Source of the DNA: Rutpela maculata
Lineage: Eukaryota; Arthropoda; Insecta; Coleoptera; Cerambycidae
Assembly (NCBI GenBank): GCA_936432065.2
Contig: OW386285.2
Location: 35,209,920 to 35,273,919, forward strand
DNA: 64,000 bases
Direction: 5' to 3'
Part shown: in pieces, positions 10,587-22,690 of the stretch
Layout of the letters: each line of letters opens with the position of its first letter
Position numbering within the stretch: position 1 is the first letter of the stretch
Translations under genes and position numbers: made by a program
The notes under the pieces: generated by a model
What the model was told of the DNA's origin: nothing
The model's input: the letters and a program-made list of their open reading frames with translations, nothing else
Database searches by the model: none

Positions 10587-12515
10587 ATGATATATAATAC
10601 TGATTGGTCATTCATCGACGAATTGTCCGAGGTAAATACTGCCTGTGTTCGCGTTTACGTGGTATTAAATAAAATATTTGATGCATGTGTACCTAAATAT
10701 ACTCCGAGTAAGAGGCAATATCCACCGTGGCACAACTATACTATTAGAAGGGATATAAAAGAAAAGATAAAGTTCTAGAAAATATATAAGCAAAACGAAG
10801 ATATGCTTGCCTATACTGAATTTAAACGTCTGATCAAAGATTAAAATAAATATCGAACTCGCATATAAAAATTACATAGATAAAATTCAAAGTAACATAA
10901 CATTAGATGTTAAATCGTTTTGGTCATATATGATTTCCAAAAAAGGAACTACCACCATCCCAAATACCGTTAATCTGAAAGGCAAGATGTACGACAATCC
11001 ACAGGACGAAGTAAATTAATTTTCGGAATACTTTGAGGGATCTTTTTCACCACCATCCCTAACAAACACATATGATAATATAGAAAATGTATGCACCTCA
11101 AATAAATTCATACACTGTGACAGTCTAGACATTAGCACAGTACTGCAAGCATTAAAAAAACTGAAACTCAAACTTACGAAAGGACCTGATGGAATACCAG
11201 CTTTCATCATCAGAGATTGTGCTCATGTCGGCCTATCACCATAATTTGCAAGTTTTTGAATTTGCTTTTCATGAGACATTGTATACACATATTGAGGGGC
11301 AGATTACGATGTATCAACATGGTTTTATACGAGGTAAATCTACTTCAACAAATCTGTTCCATATAACGAAATTTATCTCGGAAATCTTAGATATTAACAA
11401 AGTTGATGTAGTTTACGCCGACTATTCCAAAGCCTTCTATAGACTTGATCACGGGATTTTACTTAGTAAAGTTCGTATTGCAGGTCTCTCTCCTTTATTA
11501 TTTACATTTATCCACAGCTACTTAAACGATAGAACACAATATGTAAAATGTCGTGGCTTCAAATCCGTCCAAATTCATTTCTGGGGTTCCACAAGGTCCC
11601 ATTCTGGCCCCCCTCCTGTTCGTTTTATTTATCTTACTTATCTTACTGTTTGCCGACGATGCAAAAATTTTTACCGCAATACATTCAGTTACTGACTGTA
11701 AAAAAGAGAAATGTAATGTGAAAGAGAGAAATGTAATGTGATGTCATATAATAGGAAAGAAGATCCCATCCTCAACGAATATAATTTAGATGACAAACTG
11801 ACATATAACAAGTATATCGAGCAAATCGTGCAGTCTTCATGTAAAACCTTGGGTTTTATTCTGAGGAATTCTAAAGATTTGACAGATGTTAATGTATTTT
11901 TGTTGTTTTTAACACCTTCGTAAGGTCAAAATTGGAATGTGCATCGCTAATTTGGAATCCTGGGTATATAGACTCTCTGGAATATATTCAAAGGCGTTTC
12001 CCAAAATTTATGTCGTATCAAATTGATGGAGTTTACCCTGCAGCAGGGTTTCCACAACAAGAACTTCTTACTAGATTTGATATAGAAGTCTTGAAGTGCG
12101 TAGAGATAAACAAGCTTTGCTATTTTTATTCAAATTAATTAATAGTATTTTAAATTATCCCCCACTTTTAGAAAAATTAACATTTTCTGTACCACGTGTT
12201 AATTCTAGGCACACCCATACTTTATGTCTTCCCACGCCTCGAACAAATCTCCTAAAATTTTTCCCACTTCATTTTATTTGCAACACCTATAATCACCTAC
12301 AGGACAAATTTGATGTTTTTCATACGCAATTAAAAACAATAAAAAACTTGAAATTGTAATATCTTATATGTAATGTAATGTTATAATTTTATGTTGTGAT
12401 TTCACTGTTATGTAACTTATTATGTATTTTTTGTATATGTTATCTCCCATCCCGTAATTGGTACCTGTACTGTTGGGTGGTGTATTTCTAAAATAAAAAT
12501 AATAAAATAAAAGTA
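10587..12515 (+). pseudogene. Jockey/CR1-like LINE, 5'-truncated, decayed RT
   Basis: The piece begins in the endonuclease-RT linker (DWSFIDELSEVNTACVRVY, then PPWHNYTIRRDIKEK). It runs through LKLTKGPDGIPAFIIRDC (RT start, about 11162-11215), QHGFIRGKSTSTNL, VDVVYADYSKAFYRLDHGIL (RT catalytic block A, D to Y change in AFD), SGVPQGPILAPLLFVLFI (block B, other frame) and LLFADDAKIF (catalytic FADD, about 11640-11675). The C-terminal part ends near 12358 with LKTIKNLKL and a stop. The 3' UTR ends in ATAA-type repeats at about 12490-12515, the usual tail of this group. There are at least five frame changes and several stops, and no intact copy for comparison. Confidence 0.85.
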
Positions 12516-12519
12516 TACA

Positions 12520-12740
12520 GGGTGTCACACAATTATAAAGAATAATTAACGAAAAAAACGTGACGGAGGACGTTAATGAAACTGTCAAAGAAGAAACCTG
12601 CCATATTGTAATGAAAAATTTACATTTTTGTCATTCAAAAAATAATTAAGTAAAAAATTATGGTGGAAATAATATTTGGAATAGAGTTGACACTATTACT
12701 GAGGAGAAGACCTGATATAATTTTAGTGATTAATATATTG
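12520..12740. repeat. Diverged CAGGGTG-type repeat units
   Basis: The stretch begins acagggtgtcacacaatta and contains 'aatttggaatagagttgacactattac' style wording split over its length, which recurs in better form at 13475-13780. Units are roughly 100 bp. The family is not identified; ends of this kind (TATACAGGGTG) are common in insect MITEs. Confidence 0.4.
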
Positions 12741-13219
12741 TTACTTTTTTAACCAATCAAAACGTACATTTTCAAATAAATCGACCAATAGGATTTTTTC
12801 AAAGTGAGAAAAATGACTATCGATCAGTGGAAAAAATCGAGAAAATGTATGTTACTTTTTTCATATTAGCCATGTGTCAAACTAAAAAAGTCATTGAAAT
12901 TATTAAAATCTGACATTTCGCGTTTTAATCTTGATTTTTGTACACAAAATGAATGAGAAAAAGCGATTTGGTATCTTCAGCTAGATAAGGACCATCATTC
13001 AACGTTAATTTCGAATTTAAGAAACCCTACAAGCGATATTACAAATAATTATGTTAATAACTTAAAATTGGTAAACCATAAAGAGAACTCTAAAAGCATT
13101 GTTTATAATAATTGTGTGTTTCTTCATATAGATACAATGAATATGTTTGATGAGTCTATTTTTTGTTTATTATAAATTGTTATTTTTTTAATCTTTAAAT
13201 AAACAGTTTTATTGTTCTG

Positions 13220-13446
13220 TAATACGCACGAGGTTGATTTTCTATTCGGGTAAATTTTTCATGAGTGACTCAAACCTGTTTTCCACGAAAATTTTGCTCG
13301 AATTAAGGTGGGGGACATAGGAAACATCCCTCCACTTCATGTGGCGATTTTACCATGCCCTTAATTCTCGGATAATTTTCATGGGAAAACGGGTTTTTTT
13401 GTCCAAAAAAAATTTATCCGGTAAGAAATCGACCTCTTGTGTATTA
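13220..13446. repeat. Short hairpin MITE-like inverted repeat
   Basis: The arms at about 13220-13312 and 13358-13446 are diverged reverse complements. Both begin TAATAC/ACGAGGT-type wording and share GTTTTC.C.TGAAAATT and GAATTAAGG. The spacer is about 45 bp. It holds no ORF. It is probably a non-autonomous element; I see no certain target duplication. Confidence 0.55.
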
Positions 13447-13474
13447 ATACCCGAAAAATGCCCAGGATGGACAC

Positions 13475-13780
13475 CTTTAAAAAGATAATTAACTAGAAAA
13501 TCTGACGGAGGATGGATACAGCTGCCAAGGAAGAAACCCGATATACTTTAATGAAAAATATGCAGGGTGGTCACCCAAGAAATCATTAAGAAATTATGAA
13601 AACCATATCTGGAATGTAGTTGACACTATTACCGGGAGGAAGGCTGGTTTACTTTTACACATATACAGGGTGGTCACTAAAGGAACGACTGACGAAAATA
13701 ATATTTAGAATGTAGATGTAACTATTGCCAGAAAGGAAATCTGATATACTTTTAGTAAAACAAATATACAGTCATCTAAT
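13475..13780. repeat. Degenerate tandem repeat, units about 100 bp
   Basis: Three successive units each carry a 'cagggtggtcac' head (about 13575 and 13665 are clearest), a 'gaatgtagttgacactattacc' middle and a 'gatatacttttag' end. The units are too diverged for an exact period. Sequence of the same kind occurs at 12520-12740, across the hairpin at 13220-13446. Confidence 0.5.
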
Positions 13781-13925
13781 AGAAAGAATATTTAATAAGT
13801 AAATGAAGATTGTCAAACATGAAGGAAAGTTTTGTGTAAATATTTTCACAGATTCTTTTATGTAATCATATCCAATTAATATGAAATAGTGCAAGAATTC
13901 GAAATCCCGAACAAACCTTTCTAAA

Positions 13926-14520
13926 ATGACAACAAAGAAAGTAGAACTCTGTGACAAGGTTAATAACGACCTAGCAGATAAATTTTCAACAATAAATGGA
14001 TTAGTCCAGGGGGGCACGCTTGCAAGTCTACTGTTCAACATTGCACTAGAGCAAGTAGTTAATAAAACTGAAATAAATACAAGGGGGTCAATATTTAATA
14101 GATCAGTACAATGGCTGGGATATACGAATGACCTAGACCTGATGAGACGAACATCACGTGATTTTATAAACACGTTCCAAAGAATGGATGAAGCTGAAAT
14201 TTATGGAAGTGGGTGCTGAAAGAAACCGAAACATCGTTGACGGTAACCACTCCTTCGAGAAACTAGAAGAGATCGAATATATTGGTTCATTAGTGGACAT
14301 AAATAACAATACGAGCAAGGAAACTCAAGGAAGAATTCTAAAAGCAAACAGAAGCTACTATAGGCTCTCCAAATGCATGAAGCCCAGGTTACCTACACGT
14401 AAATCCTAGAAAAAACTGTATAAAACCATAATTAGACCGGTTCTTACTTATGGATGCGAAACCTGTACTCTTATCCTGGAGGATCAGAACACCCTATGAG
14501 TATTTGTTGTAAATTTTATA
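13926..14520 (+). pseudogene. Non-LTR retrotransposon RT fragment
   Basis: KVNNDLADKFSTINGLVQGG followed by TLASLLFNIALE (about 13962-14052) is the RT block with the (R)QG(D)xLxxLLFNxxLE signature. WLGYTNDLDLM (about 14115-14145) replaces the YADD box, with the first aspartate changed to N. In the next frame come FEKLEEIEYIGSLVDINNNT, KEIQGRIL-like wording and RSYYRLSKCM. After a stop, KLYKTIIRPVLTYGCETCTL runs to about 14480. The active site is mutated and the frame is broken, so the copy is inactive. The remainder of the same kind of protein is at 14741-14966. Confidence 0.8.
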
Positions 14521-14740
14521 TAGAATACTATCAATAATAATAAAATTTTCTGAGGAATCAACTATTTCGAGGAAAAATGCGAAAAACTACGGCTGGGCGC
14601 ATTAAGGGAGTGTTGTAAGGGTGAAGCTCACACTTACGCCTTGGGAACTCTTTCGAAAAATATTATAATTTATTTCCCCTATTTACCGATTTTAGGTTTA
14701 ATATTAATAGACTATTATTTCGTTCATTAGCATCGGTCGG

Positions 14741-14966
14741 CTAATATGTTGCGCGCATGGAGGAGTTAAATTTTGCTATTCCTGAAGGACATCGGAGAGG
14801 AAGAAGGCCGAAGTTAAGGTGGGAGGACGGTGTTTCGGAGGATGCAGGAAGACTCTGTATAAGGAACTGGCAGATGGAAAGGAGAGATAGAGATGGATGG
14901 AGGAAGAAGTTTGAGGAGGCCAAGACTCGTAGTGTCAGTAAAGCAGAACAATATCCTCTTGAATAA
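14741..14966 (+). pseudogene. C-terminal tail of the RT fragment at 13926-14520
   Basis: PEGHRRGRRPKLRWEDGVSE, then DAGRL and RNWQMERRDRDGWRKKFEEA, are typical of the C-terminus of insect RTE-like proteins (RGRPxxRWxDxVxxDxxxLG...NWxxxAxDRxxWRKxLxEA). It is in line with the upstream fragment but separated by about 220 bp of unrelated or decayed sequence (14520-14740), so there was either an insertion or heavy decay. A stop follows at 14964-14966. Confidence 0.7.
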
Positions 14967-15339
14967 ACGCAGTTCTCGCAACTAACTTTGGCATTTTCCA
15001 TGTTTCCAACATTTCTTTAAATAATAAGAAAAAATCTAGCTGAGCATTCGAACTGATATTTGGATTTTTATTAGACTGTAAAATTTTGGTTTTAACCATT
15101 AAAATTAGGTAAATCTGTTTTCATATATAGTCTTTTACATTAGTCCTGCAATTTTTAGTCCTACTTTTAATATTGCTCTTCTATACTCAATAAAGTGTGA
15201 ACTTCATGTCCTGTAACTACTATGAGATGCTAGCAACTACTCTTTTTTGGACAATAACTTTCTGAACATATTTATGCTTCAAGAACGCGCATGACAAATC
15301 AAACTTAATGAAAAACCTCCAATTCTAAATTCAAGGCTG
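14967..15339. other. AT-rich DNA with no recognised feature
   Basis: Nothing beyond A/T tracts was recognised. Confidence 0.45.
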
Positions 15340-15490
15340 TCCGGAAAAATCGCAGATATACATCCATACCCACCGACATTGTCAGAGCCGGGGTTGGGGC
15401 TCAAACTCGGTACACAATTAGACAGTATGACCAGCATATTCGCTACACAATACGCTTTATCCGAATGAGCTACCGTGCTGGTAGTGAAAA
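15340..15490 (-). mobile_element. tRNA-derived SINE, decayed, minus strand
   Basis: Read on the minus strand, an A-box-like ACGGTAGCTCATTCGGAT (about 15458-15475) is followed by a degenerate B box (GAGTTTGAGCCCC, about 15385-15400). A body follows with GCTCTGACAATGTCGGTGGG and TGGATGTATATCTGCGATTTT (running to about 15345). The same body wording (GACACTGACAATGTTGGTTG, then GATGTGTATCTGCATTTT) follows the B box of the plus-strand SINE at 33690-33885, so the two are the same family. I infer a Pol III-type SINE. Confidence 0.6.
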
Positions 15491-15790
15491 TTTCATTGTG
15501 TAAATGTCGATTTCCACCCCTAACGATCCTGTTTCATTAAAGATATTTCATTTACTGATTTTTCACCATTCGGTCCTATGGATCCGAAATTTCAGAAGTT
15601 TACATAATTGTTTAGATTTCCACGCCCTACAAACGACCTCAATTTCTCAATATGATTTTTATTCTGGATCAGTTTCATAAGTATCAGAATTTGTGCTAAA
15701 GAATTGTGTACCTGGACGCGCTGCGCGAGGAACACCACATGCCGAAGCCGTTGTGTTTTTTGATGTGAGGCAAAGCGTCACTGACCCTCA

Positions 15791-15822
15791 CATAATAATA
15801 ATATAATAATAATAATAATAAT
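15791..15822. repeat. (AAT)n microsatellite at LINE 3' end
   Basis: ATAATAATAATATAATAATA and more. It lies at the 3' end of the minus-strand LINE at 15826-17745, so it is probably the simple-repeat tail of that insertion rather than an independent locus. Confidence 0.75.
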
Positions 15823-15825
15823 ATT

Positions 15826-17745
15826 TATTTTAAAATGTATTTTACATGTTACAATATGTTTTTAATAGTATATACTAGAGCTAAATATGCATTCACATGG
15901 TTTTTACATTTGGGATAAATATTAAGTAAGCCCCGGGTAAGTTGTTAAAAACTTGAGTGCGAGTGTTGTTTGAATTGTCCATACATATACATACATATGT
16001 ATTCATATATATTCAAATGTATGGTTAATTAATTAAGTTTATAATCTGTACATATCTAATATTATTTTTAGCTATATTGAATAAAAGTTACGTAGGGTCA
16101 GGTGGCACAGCAATGTAAATTTTTACCTGAAAATACTAGTTTCCATAGTTTTGATTTTGGTTAGTAATGGTTCTTTTTTATCGTGCTATAATTTGTCCAG
16201 TGTCAATGAAGTTTTCTAGGAAGTTTTCCATGCCTTTATAAGTGTTTTTAGGGTTGATTTGTTTTCAGTTTGTTTTAGTTGCTCTTGGGCTATCGTATAT
16301 AATCTAGGAGCTAGATATGAGAATTATTTTGTTCCAATCGTTTTCTGTGCCCTGGGGATATGTGTCGGGTTCTTATGTCGAGTTTCGTAGTCGTGTCTCT
16401 GTTCGGTAATTGGGGGGTTATATTTAATTTGGTATTTTAGCAAGTTTTGGCAATATAGTTGACGAATGTTTAGTATTTTATACTGTTTGAATAGTTGTTT
16501 ACTCGGAAAGGTTATGGGTTTTTTAAACATTATTTTTATTATTCTTTTATGGCATTTTATTAATGGATCTAAATTGGTTTTATTTACTCCACCCCATCCG
16601 ATTATGCCGTATTTAAGTATTGATTCTACAAGGCCGTAGTATATTATTAGCCGTTGTTTATCGTCAAGGATTGTACTGACTTGTTTAAATGTATAATAGA
16701 GCCACCTCAGTTTTTTACATAATTATTCTATTTGGTAGTTCCACTTTAGATGTGCATCAAGTATAATACCTAAGTATTTCACTTGTGTTGCCTGTTCAAT
16801 TTCAGTATTAGTGTTTTCAATTTTTATCTTGGTGTATGGTGGAAGACTGTTTTTATATGAGCAAAAGGGGAGATATTTGGTTTTTGTTATGTTCATGGTG
16901 AGTAGATGTTGGTCAAACCAATTTTTTATAATTTTAATGTTTTTGGATACTTTTGATCTAACCTCGTCCCACGTTTCTCCATCAAAGAGGACGACAGTGT
17001 TGTCCGCAAAAGAAATTATTTCTCCGTCAATTTTTAATTTCAGCAAGTCGTTCAAATATATATTGAATAGGACCGGAGCGAGGACTGTTCCCTGTGGTAG
17101 ACCGTATGTGACAATTCTCGAGGTGCTCTCATGATTATCTATGTTGACTTTCTATGTCCTGTTACTAAGGTAATCTTTTAGAACTGCATATATCTTTCCT
17201 CTGAAACCTAGGTCATAGAGTTTCTTTAGCATTAAAGGGTGGCTAATAGTGTCGAATGCCTTCGCTAGGTCTATAAAAACACATAGCGATGGTCTTCCTT
17301 TATCTACCAAGTTATAGATTCTTCTTGTTACGTGCACAATTGCATCGTTGTTGATGTTTTTTCTCTAAAGCCATATTGTCTTTTTGACAGAATATTGAAT
17401 TTATTTAAAAAGCTATTGATCCTTTTTTTTAATGTTTTCTCAAATAGTTTTGATAAATTGGATAGTAACGGGATAGGTCGATAGTTTTTTGTTTCTAATT
17501 TATTTCCACTTTTGTATAGAGGTTTAATTTTCGAGATTATAAAGTGTTGTGGGCAGATACCGGTTTCGAAGATTACATTTATTTGATGTGCCATTAACGG
17601 AGCGATAATTTCACTTGCGCTTTTGATTAGTTCAACGGTTACTTCGTCAAAGCCCGGGGTTTTTTGTTTTTTAACTCCGATATATATATTTTTATTTCTT
17701 CGCTATTTACATTGCTGGGTCATATAAATGAGTTGGGTAGTGTTC
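15826..17745 (-). pseudogene. Jockey/CR1-like LINE, 5'-truncated, minus strand
   Basis: From 17715 down the minus strand encodes PGFDEVTVELIKSASEIIAP, ISKIKPLYKSGNKLETKNYR and PIPLLSNLSKLFEKTLKKRI, then QYGFREK (RT fingers). After a frame change come CVFIDLAKAFDTISHPLML (catalytic block A), YGLPQGTVLAPVLFNIYLND and IISFADNTVVLFDG (the YADD box reads FADN, one catalytic D lost). TKYLPFCSYKNSLPPYTKI, VKYLGIILDAHLKWN and the C-terminal domain follow, to about 16210. A 3' UTR of about 380 bp ends in the AAT tail. Only a few frame changes and stops occur, so decay is moderate. The start is missing through 5' truncation. Confidence 0.85.
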
Positions 17746-17932
17746 ATGATCGGAAATACCGGAAAAACCGTAATGACTGAAATGAGCGCAATAATGGAGA
17801 TGACCGGAATGACTTGTATGATCGACAGTTGAATGGCAGACGATTTTAAAAAAATAATAAAACTAAATATAATTACTTTATTACTTATTCTGTATTTATG
17901 TGATCATCCCATTTACTCACATTTACTGGAGC

Positions 17933-18370
17933 GGATTTGGCGAGAAAAAGAGGAGTTTTGAAACCAACTTTTTAATTTAATTTTTTTTTTTGGCAGTTCG
18001 GTTACACGCGTTTTCTTTTATCATGGTATCAAGTTAGTTCAGATTAATCGCATGGGGTGGAGGAGGAACTCGCATTTAAAATTTGCAAAAACACGTTTTT
18101 CCACGATAACTTCGTTATTATTGTCTTGACGAATATTGTGTGAATGTGCATCCGCGAGACCTTCAATTTTTGATTTAATTTTTTTTTCGTTAAGTCGATA
18201 ATAATAAAGTTATGTTTTTGCGAATTTTAAATGCGAATTCTTCCCCATGTAAATAAGCTGCACTAACTGATAAAAGAGAACGCGTGTAACCGAACTGTGA
18301 AAAAAAAAATATAATAATAAAAAAAATTTGGTTTAATTTCAAAACCAGATCCTTTCCGCTAATTGTGTAT
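17933..18370. repeat. Inverted-repeat (MITE-like) element, about 0.44 kb
   Basis: Left arm 17933-18135 and right arm about 18180-18370 are reverse complements. Both contain CAGTTCGGTTACACGCGTT, ATGGGG and TCGCATTTAAAATT(T/C)GCAAAAACA. The loop is about 45 bp. It has no coding capacity; the 75-codon minus frame at 18190-18417 is incidental. Ends are ragged, and I could not define target duplications. Confidence 0.7.
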
Positions 18371-19440
18371 TTCACCCGGTGCTTATTATTCTGTATAATA
18401 ATATGTATATTCCACATTAATATGATATTTTTCCATATTTCATATGTACATATTATGACCTTTCTTTCTGTGAATACACTTTTTTATTATTGTCATTATT
18501 GATGGATATTTTGCTGGAGCAATTATGTAAGTTAAAAATGAATGTTCAATTTGGTGCAATATTGTTATTTATTTCCTTGTTTCAGGTAAAGATGCAATTA
18601 AGCTACTACTATTTTCAGGACTTTTGTATACGTAAGTAACTTCATATAAAATAGCAATTATTGTGTTTGCCTGCCATTGTGAGTATTTCAGTGAAAATCG
18701 AATTGTTAAGAAATAAAGCAAACTCATTATAGTTTCAAGTCTTGTATGTATAAAAGCATTGCAGTTTAGAGTACATACAGAAAAGTAATTTGGCCGACTC
18801 GTAGTCGACTGGTAATTATTCACTGAATAGTTTCCTACCTACTATTTTTAAGCGTTCACTTTCTATGCTTTAACTTTTGAAGTTAACCAGAGATAGTTTT
18901 CATTCCCATTGTGGAAATTGCGCTAAAATATGGAAATTGTTTCAAAGGAGGATTTACTTTACTAAATATATTCTTACTGCTCCCTTATTAAATTTATTTA
19001 CACAGATATATTTATAGTGACTACTCATCTCACTATCGTTGCGTCGTTAATTTACTATTAAATGCAATTATTTCTTTAAAAAATATCATTTACATGGTAG
19101 AAAAATGTATAGTTCTGAATCATAGAAGTCTCTAAAAAGTCACAAAAAGGTTTAAAGATTACCAACTTGCATCCTCGCTGCCTCGCGGTCTCAAACAAAG
19201 TAGCGCGGCACTTTGATGAGCCTATCCTAATCCAGCAGTTCTCAAACAATGTTACTAAAAGTTTTCGAAATTTTTGTTTAATTTTTTCTCCAAAACTATG
19301 GGCTTTAGTTTTTATATAAGGTTTTTTTTTTGTCTAGTCGTTCCTTATTACCAGTTTTTAATGATATGAAACTAATTACACCCTGTATAAAGAAGTAAGT
19401 TTGCTGGTATGCAGGAACCACTGGAGTAATTTTAATAAAT
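18371..19440. other. AT-rich DNA with no recognised feature
   Basis: No ORF with a recognisable domain was found. Near 19378 the reverse complement of the TATACAGGGTG-type repeat end occurs (ACACCCTGTATA) just upstream of the LINE at 19447. Confidence 0.45.
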
Positions 19441-19446
19441 AACGAA

Positions 19447-21545
19447 TAACGAAAAACTGCATAGTCTGCGGGAGCATTTAAGACTACTACTAGAAATTAA
19501 AAAAAACAGACCCTGCGAGTTTATTCAACAAGAAATAAAAATTGCTCGGAAAAAATATAAAGCAGAGTTATCATACATAAAAAAAGAAGCAAATGCACAT
19601 TATATTAAAAATTGCGAAAATATCCAAAGGGGTATGTGGAGCGTTATTAATAACAGTGTAAATAGGCAAAATAAAAATATAAAAACTACCCTTAATGCAA
19701 CCGATTTGAATAATTATTATGTAGAGGTTGCAGAAAATATTATCAAACAGCTACCTGATATAAATCATTCATCACAACACTACCTAACCATACAAAACAG
19801 ACAGATGAACACATTTAAATTCAGAGAAGTAGGATTTATTGAGGTAAGAGAAACTTTAAATGAGCTGAAAAATAATGGTAGCAAAGATGTTTATGATATG
19901 AACTATAAAATAATTAATACGTCAAGGATATTCTAATTATACCCTTAACAAAATTATTTAACATATGCATTAGAGAGGGTACATATCCAGACTGCTTTAA
20001 AATTGCTAAAATAATACCAGTATATAAAAAAGGTTCAGCAGACGACCCAGTAAACTATCGACCAATATCGTTGCTACCAGTAATTTCAAAAATATTCGAA
20101 ATTCTTCTGAAGAAACAAATCTGTGAATACTTTGAAGAAAACGCCCTGTTAATTGATAGTCAGTTTGGTTTCAGGAAAAGTCGCTCAACTTCTCTAGCTG
20201 TTTTAAAATTAATAGATAATATCGTAGAAGGATTCGAAAATAAAAACTACGTAGGATCCATTTTTTGCGACTTAAGTAAAGCTTTCGATTGTATTTCTCA
20301 CGATATCCTCTTTGATAAATTACATTTCTATGGCTTCAATGAGGTTAGCTTAAAGTTGATAACATCCTACTTGTCAAATAGAAGACAAAGTACATTTTTT
20401 AATAAAGAAATTTCCGACCTCTTACCAATCAATCACGGTGTACCACGGTGTATTGGGACCGGTGTTATTCATTATTTATATTAACGACTTAATTTACGAA
20501 AATGTAAATTGCAGTACTATATTATATGCCGATGACACCACAATAATCACTAAAGATAATAACATAAAGTGTTTACTGCATGATATGGCCAATAAAGCAG
20601 TAGATTTTCAAAACTGGTTTACAGCAAATAAACTACTACTAAATAATGAAAAAACAACAAACATGGTATTTTCATATCGTAATTTAGACGGCGTAAAAAA
20701 CCCGGACTGTACGAAATTTCTTGGAGTGTACTTAGATCCCCTCCTTACCTGGGAGCACCAAATAGATTTTATGGTTAAAAAACTTAATAAGACTTTATAC
20801 TTAATAAGAAATCTTGTACATGTCGTACCAATGCAAGTAGTAAAAACAGCCTACTTCAGTCTTTTTCATTCGGTAACCAGTTATGCTATCATCACTTGGG
20901 GTCATTCGGCACATACTGGGCGAATATTTTCTATACAGCGCCATGCCATTAGATCGATGTGTTTTATGGGTTTTAGAGAGGATGTTAGAGAGAAATTTAA
21001 GGATTTAAAAATTTTAACTTTGCCCTCTGTGTATATTTATGAATGTCTTTTGTTTGTTAAAATGAACTTAAATCAATATAGTCTTGTAAGTGATATACAT
21101 TCGCATAATATCAGAAATAATGGTCACATTAAAATAAATTATATAAGACTAAACCACAGTCGAGGTGCCAAAAATTATTACGGACCATTATTTTTTAATA
21201 AACTACCAAAGACAATTATAAATCTAGATTTTAAGAGATTCAAACAAAAGATAAAAGGAATTCTTATAGAAAATGCATTTTATAATTTTGATGAGTTCTT
21301 AAATGCTGACATAAATTATTAATTTTAATTTGCTATGACAGTGTATCTTTTGTATAATATGTAACCAAGTACGTATATTTTTTTGTTCGTAATTATGCAT
21401 GTTTTCTAGATTTTATGTTTTATATTAAGTTTTATATATATCTCAATGTATGTATGTACCAATTTTTAATTTTTAAACATTGTATATTATATTGACGTGT
21501 CTGATTGTGTAATTACACTGAAAAGGCAAATAAAGAAGAAAAAGA
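19447..21545 (+). pseudogene. Jockey/CR1-like LINE, best-preserved RT copy in the window
   Basis: An open frame from about 19447 to 19936 encodes the linker (EIKIARKKYKAEL...GMWSVINNSVNRQ). A frame break near 19935 leads into IPLTKLFNICIREGTYPDCF, KIIPVYKKGS, DPVNYRPISLLPVISKIFEI, QFGFRKSRSTSLAVLKLIDN and FCDLSKAFDCISHDILFDKL (catalytic block A). A small deletion in the GVPQGSVLGP block at about 20440 shifts frame again. Then come GPVLFIIYIND, ILYADDTTIITK (intact YADD, about 20520-20558) and an uninterrupted 3' half of the ORF to a stop at 21320-21322. The 3' UTR contains AATAAA and an A-rich tail near 21530-21545. It is 5' truncated. Only two frame lesions make it the youngest LINE here. 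Confidence 0.9.
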
Positions 21546-21778
21546 ATTTGAATGAAACTATCATTGTTCACTAATTTGAGGTTTCGAGTGTATCATTGGA
21601 TATGTATCGTCACGTTACGTCAAATAACAATAAGGTCAAAGAGTTCTTGTCTAAAGGATATTTTAAATAACATACTATTTTTTTTTTTGGCAAAATGTAA
21701 CGTACTTCTCATATACCATATACGTTTATGTATTGTGGAATAGAATAGTCTTAAATCTAGGCTACAGAAAAATTAAGA

Positions 21779-22690
21779 AATATATATAGTCCAATCAATG
21801 AATGCCCAAAAGGGGATTGTAGAGGACATTGAGGGGGGGGGGATGTGTTGAGGTAGTTAGGAGGTAAATATACTAAAAGAGCCGCCCATAGCCCCACCGC
21901 TTCAGGGGAGGAGGGGGGTAGAAAGTTTCCTTTTCTCGTATCTTCGCTTATAATTCGGAAACGATGCATCGTACGGAAAAAGGTAATCTGAGCAAAATTA
22001 AACATAATTAAATTTCCTATAAGAATGTCTATATTCACTTTCTTCATATGTGTTATAGGTTACGAGATATTCGCCAGCCAAAATAGATAATTAATAAATT
22101 AATTAATTAGGTACTGAATTTTTGCTATCAAACCGGTTTACCGTGGTCTGCTAATAAATCACAGTCCTCATCACAGTCACAAAACAATCTTTATTTTACA
22201 ACACTCGACGTATTTACTGACGTAATATTTTGTTGAAATCTATACATTTCCTTAAATGTGGCTCACTTAAAATGAAGACAACTTTGTTTCAGGTTTGAAT
22301 CAAATTTTACTCAAGTATAGAACAAATTAGGATCTACTTATGACCAGAAAATGTTCGCCTGCTACAAAGGCAAAGCCACCTGCGGTACAAAAATATGCGG
22401 GAAAAAATAAAGTCATTTTGATTGCTAAAAATTTTAAAAAATAATAATATATTTAATTTTGCATAGATTACCTTTTTTCCGTACGAGGCATCATTTCCTA
22501 GTTATAAGCAAAGAATCGAAAAAAAACCTTTCCATCCCCTCCCCCCCCTGAAGCGGTTGGGCTAGGGGCGGGAACTTTTAATATTTTTACCTCCTAACTA
22601 CGCCCAACACATTCCTGAAGAGGAAAATTCTCCCCTCCTAAATGTCTTCTACAACTCTTTCGTTGACTGGACTAATATACTATAAAGAAT
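21779..22690. repeat. Long inverted-repeat element, about 0.9 kb
   Basis: Left arm about 21779-22010 and right arm about 22430-22685 are diverged reverse complements. They share TAGTCCA.TCAA at the tips, GTAGTTAGGAGGTAAA, CCGCTTCAGGGG with G/C runs, and CGTACGGAAAAA.GGTAATCT. The spacer (about 22010-22430) is AT-rich with no ORF. Both tips lie next to TATA-rich DNA. It is probably a non-autonomous DNA element or foldback element. Confidence 0.7.
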
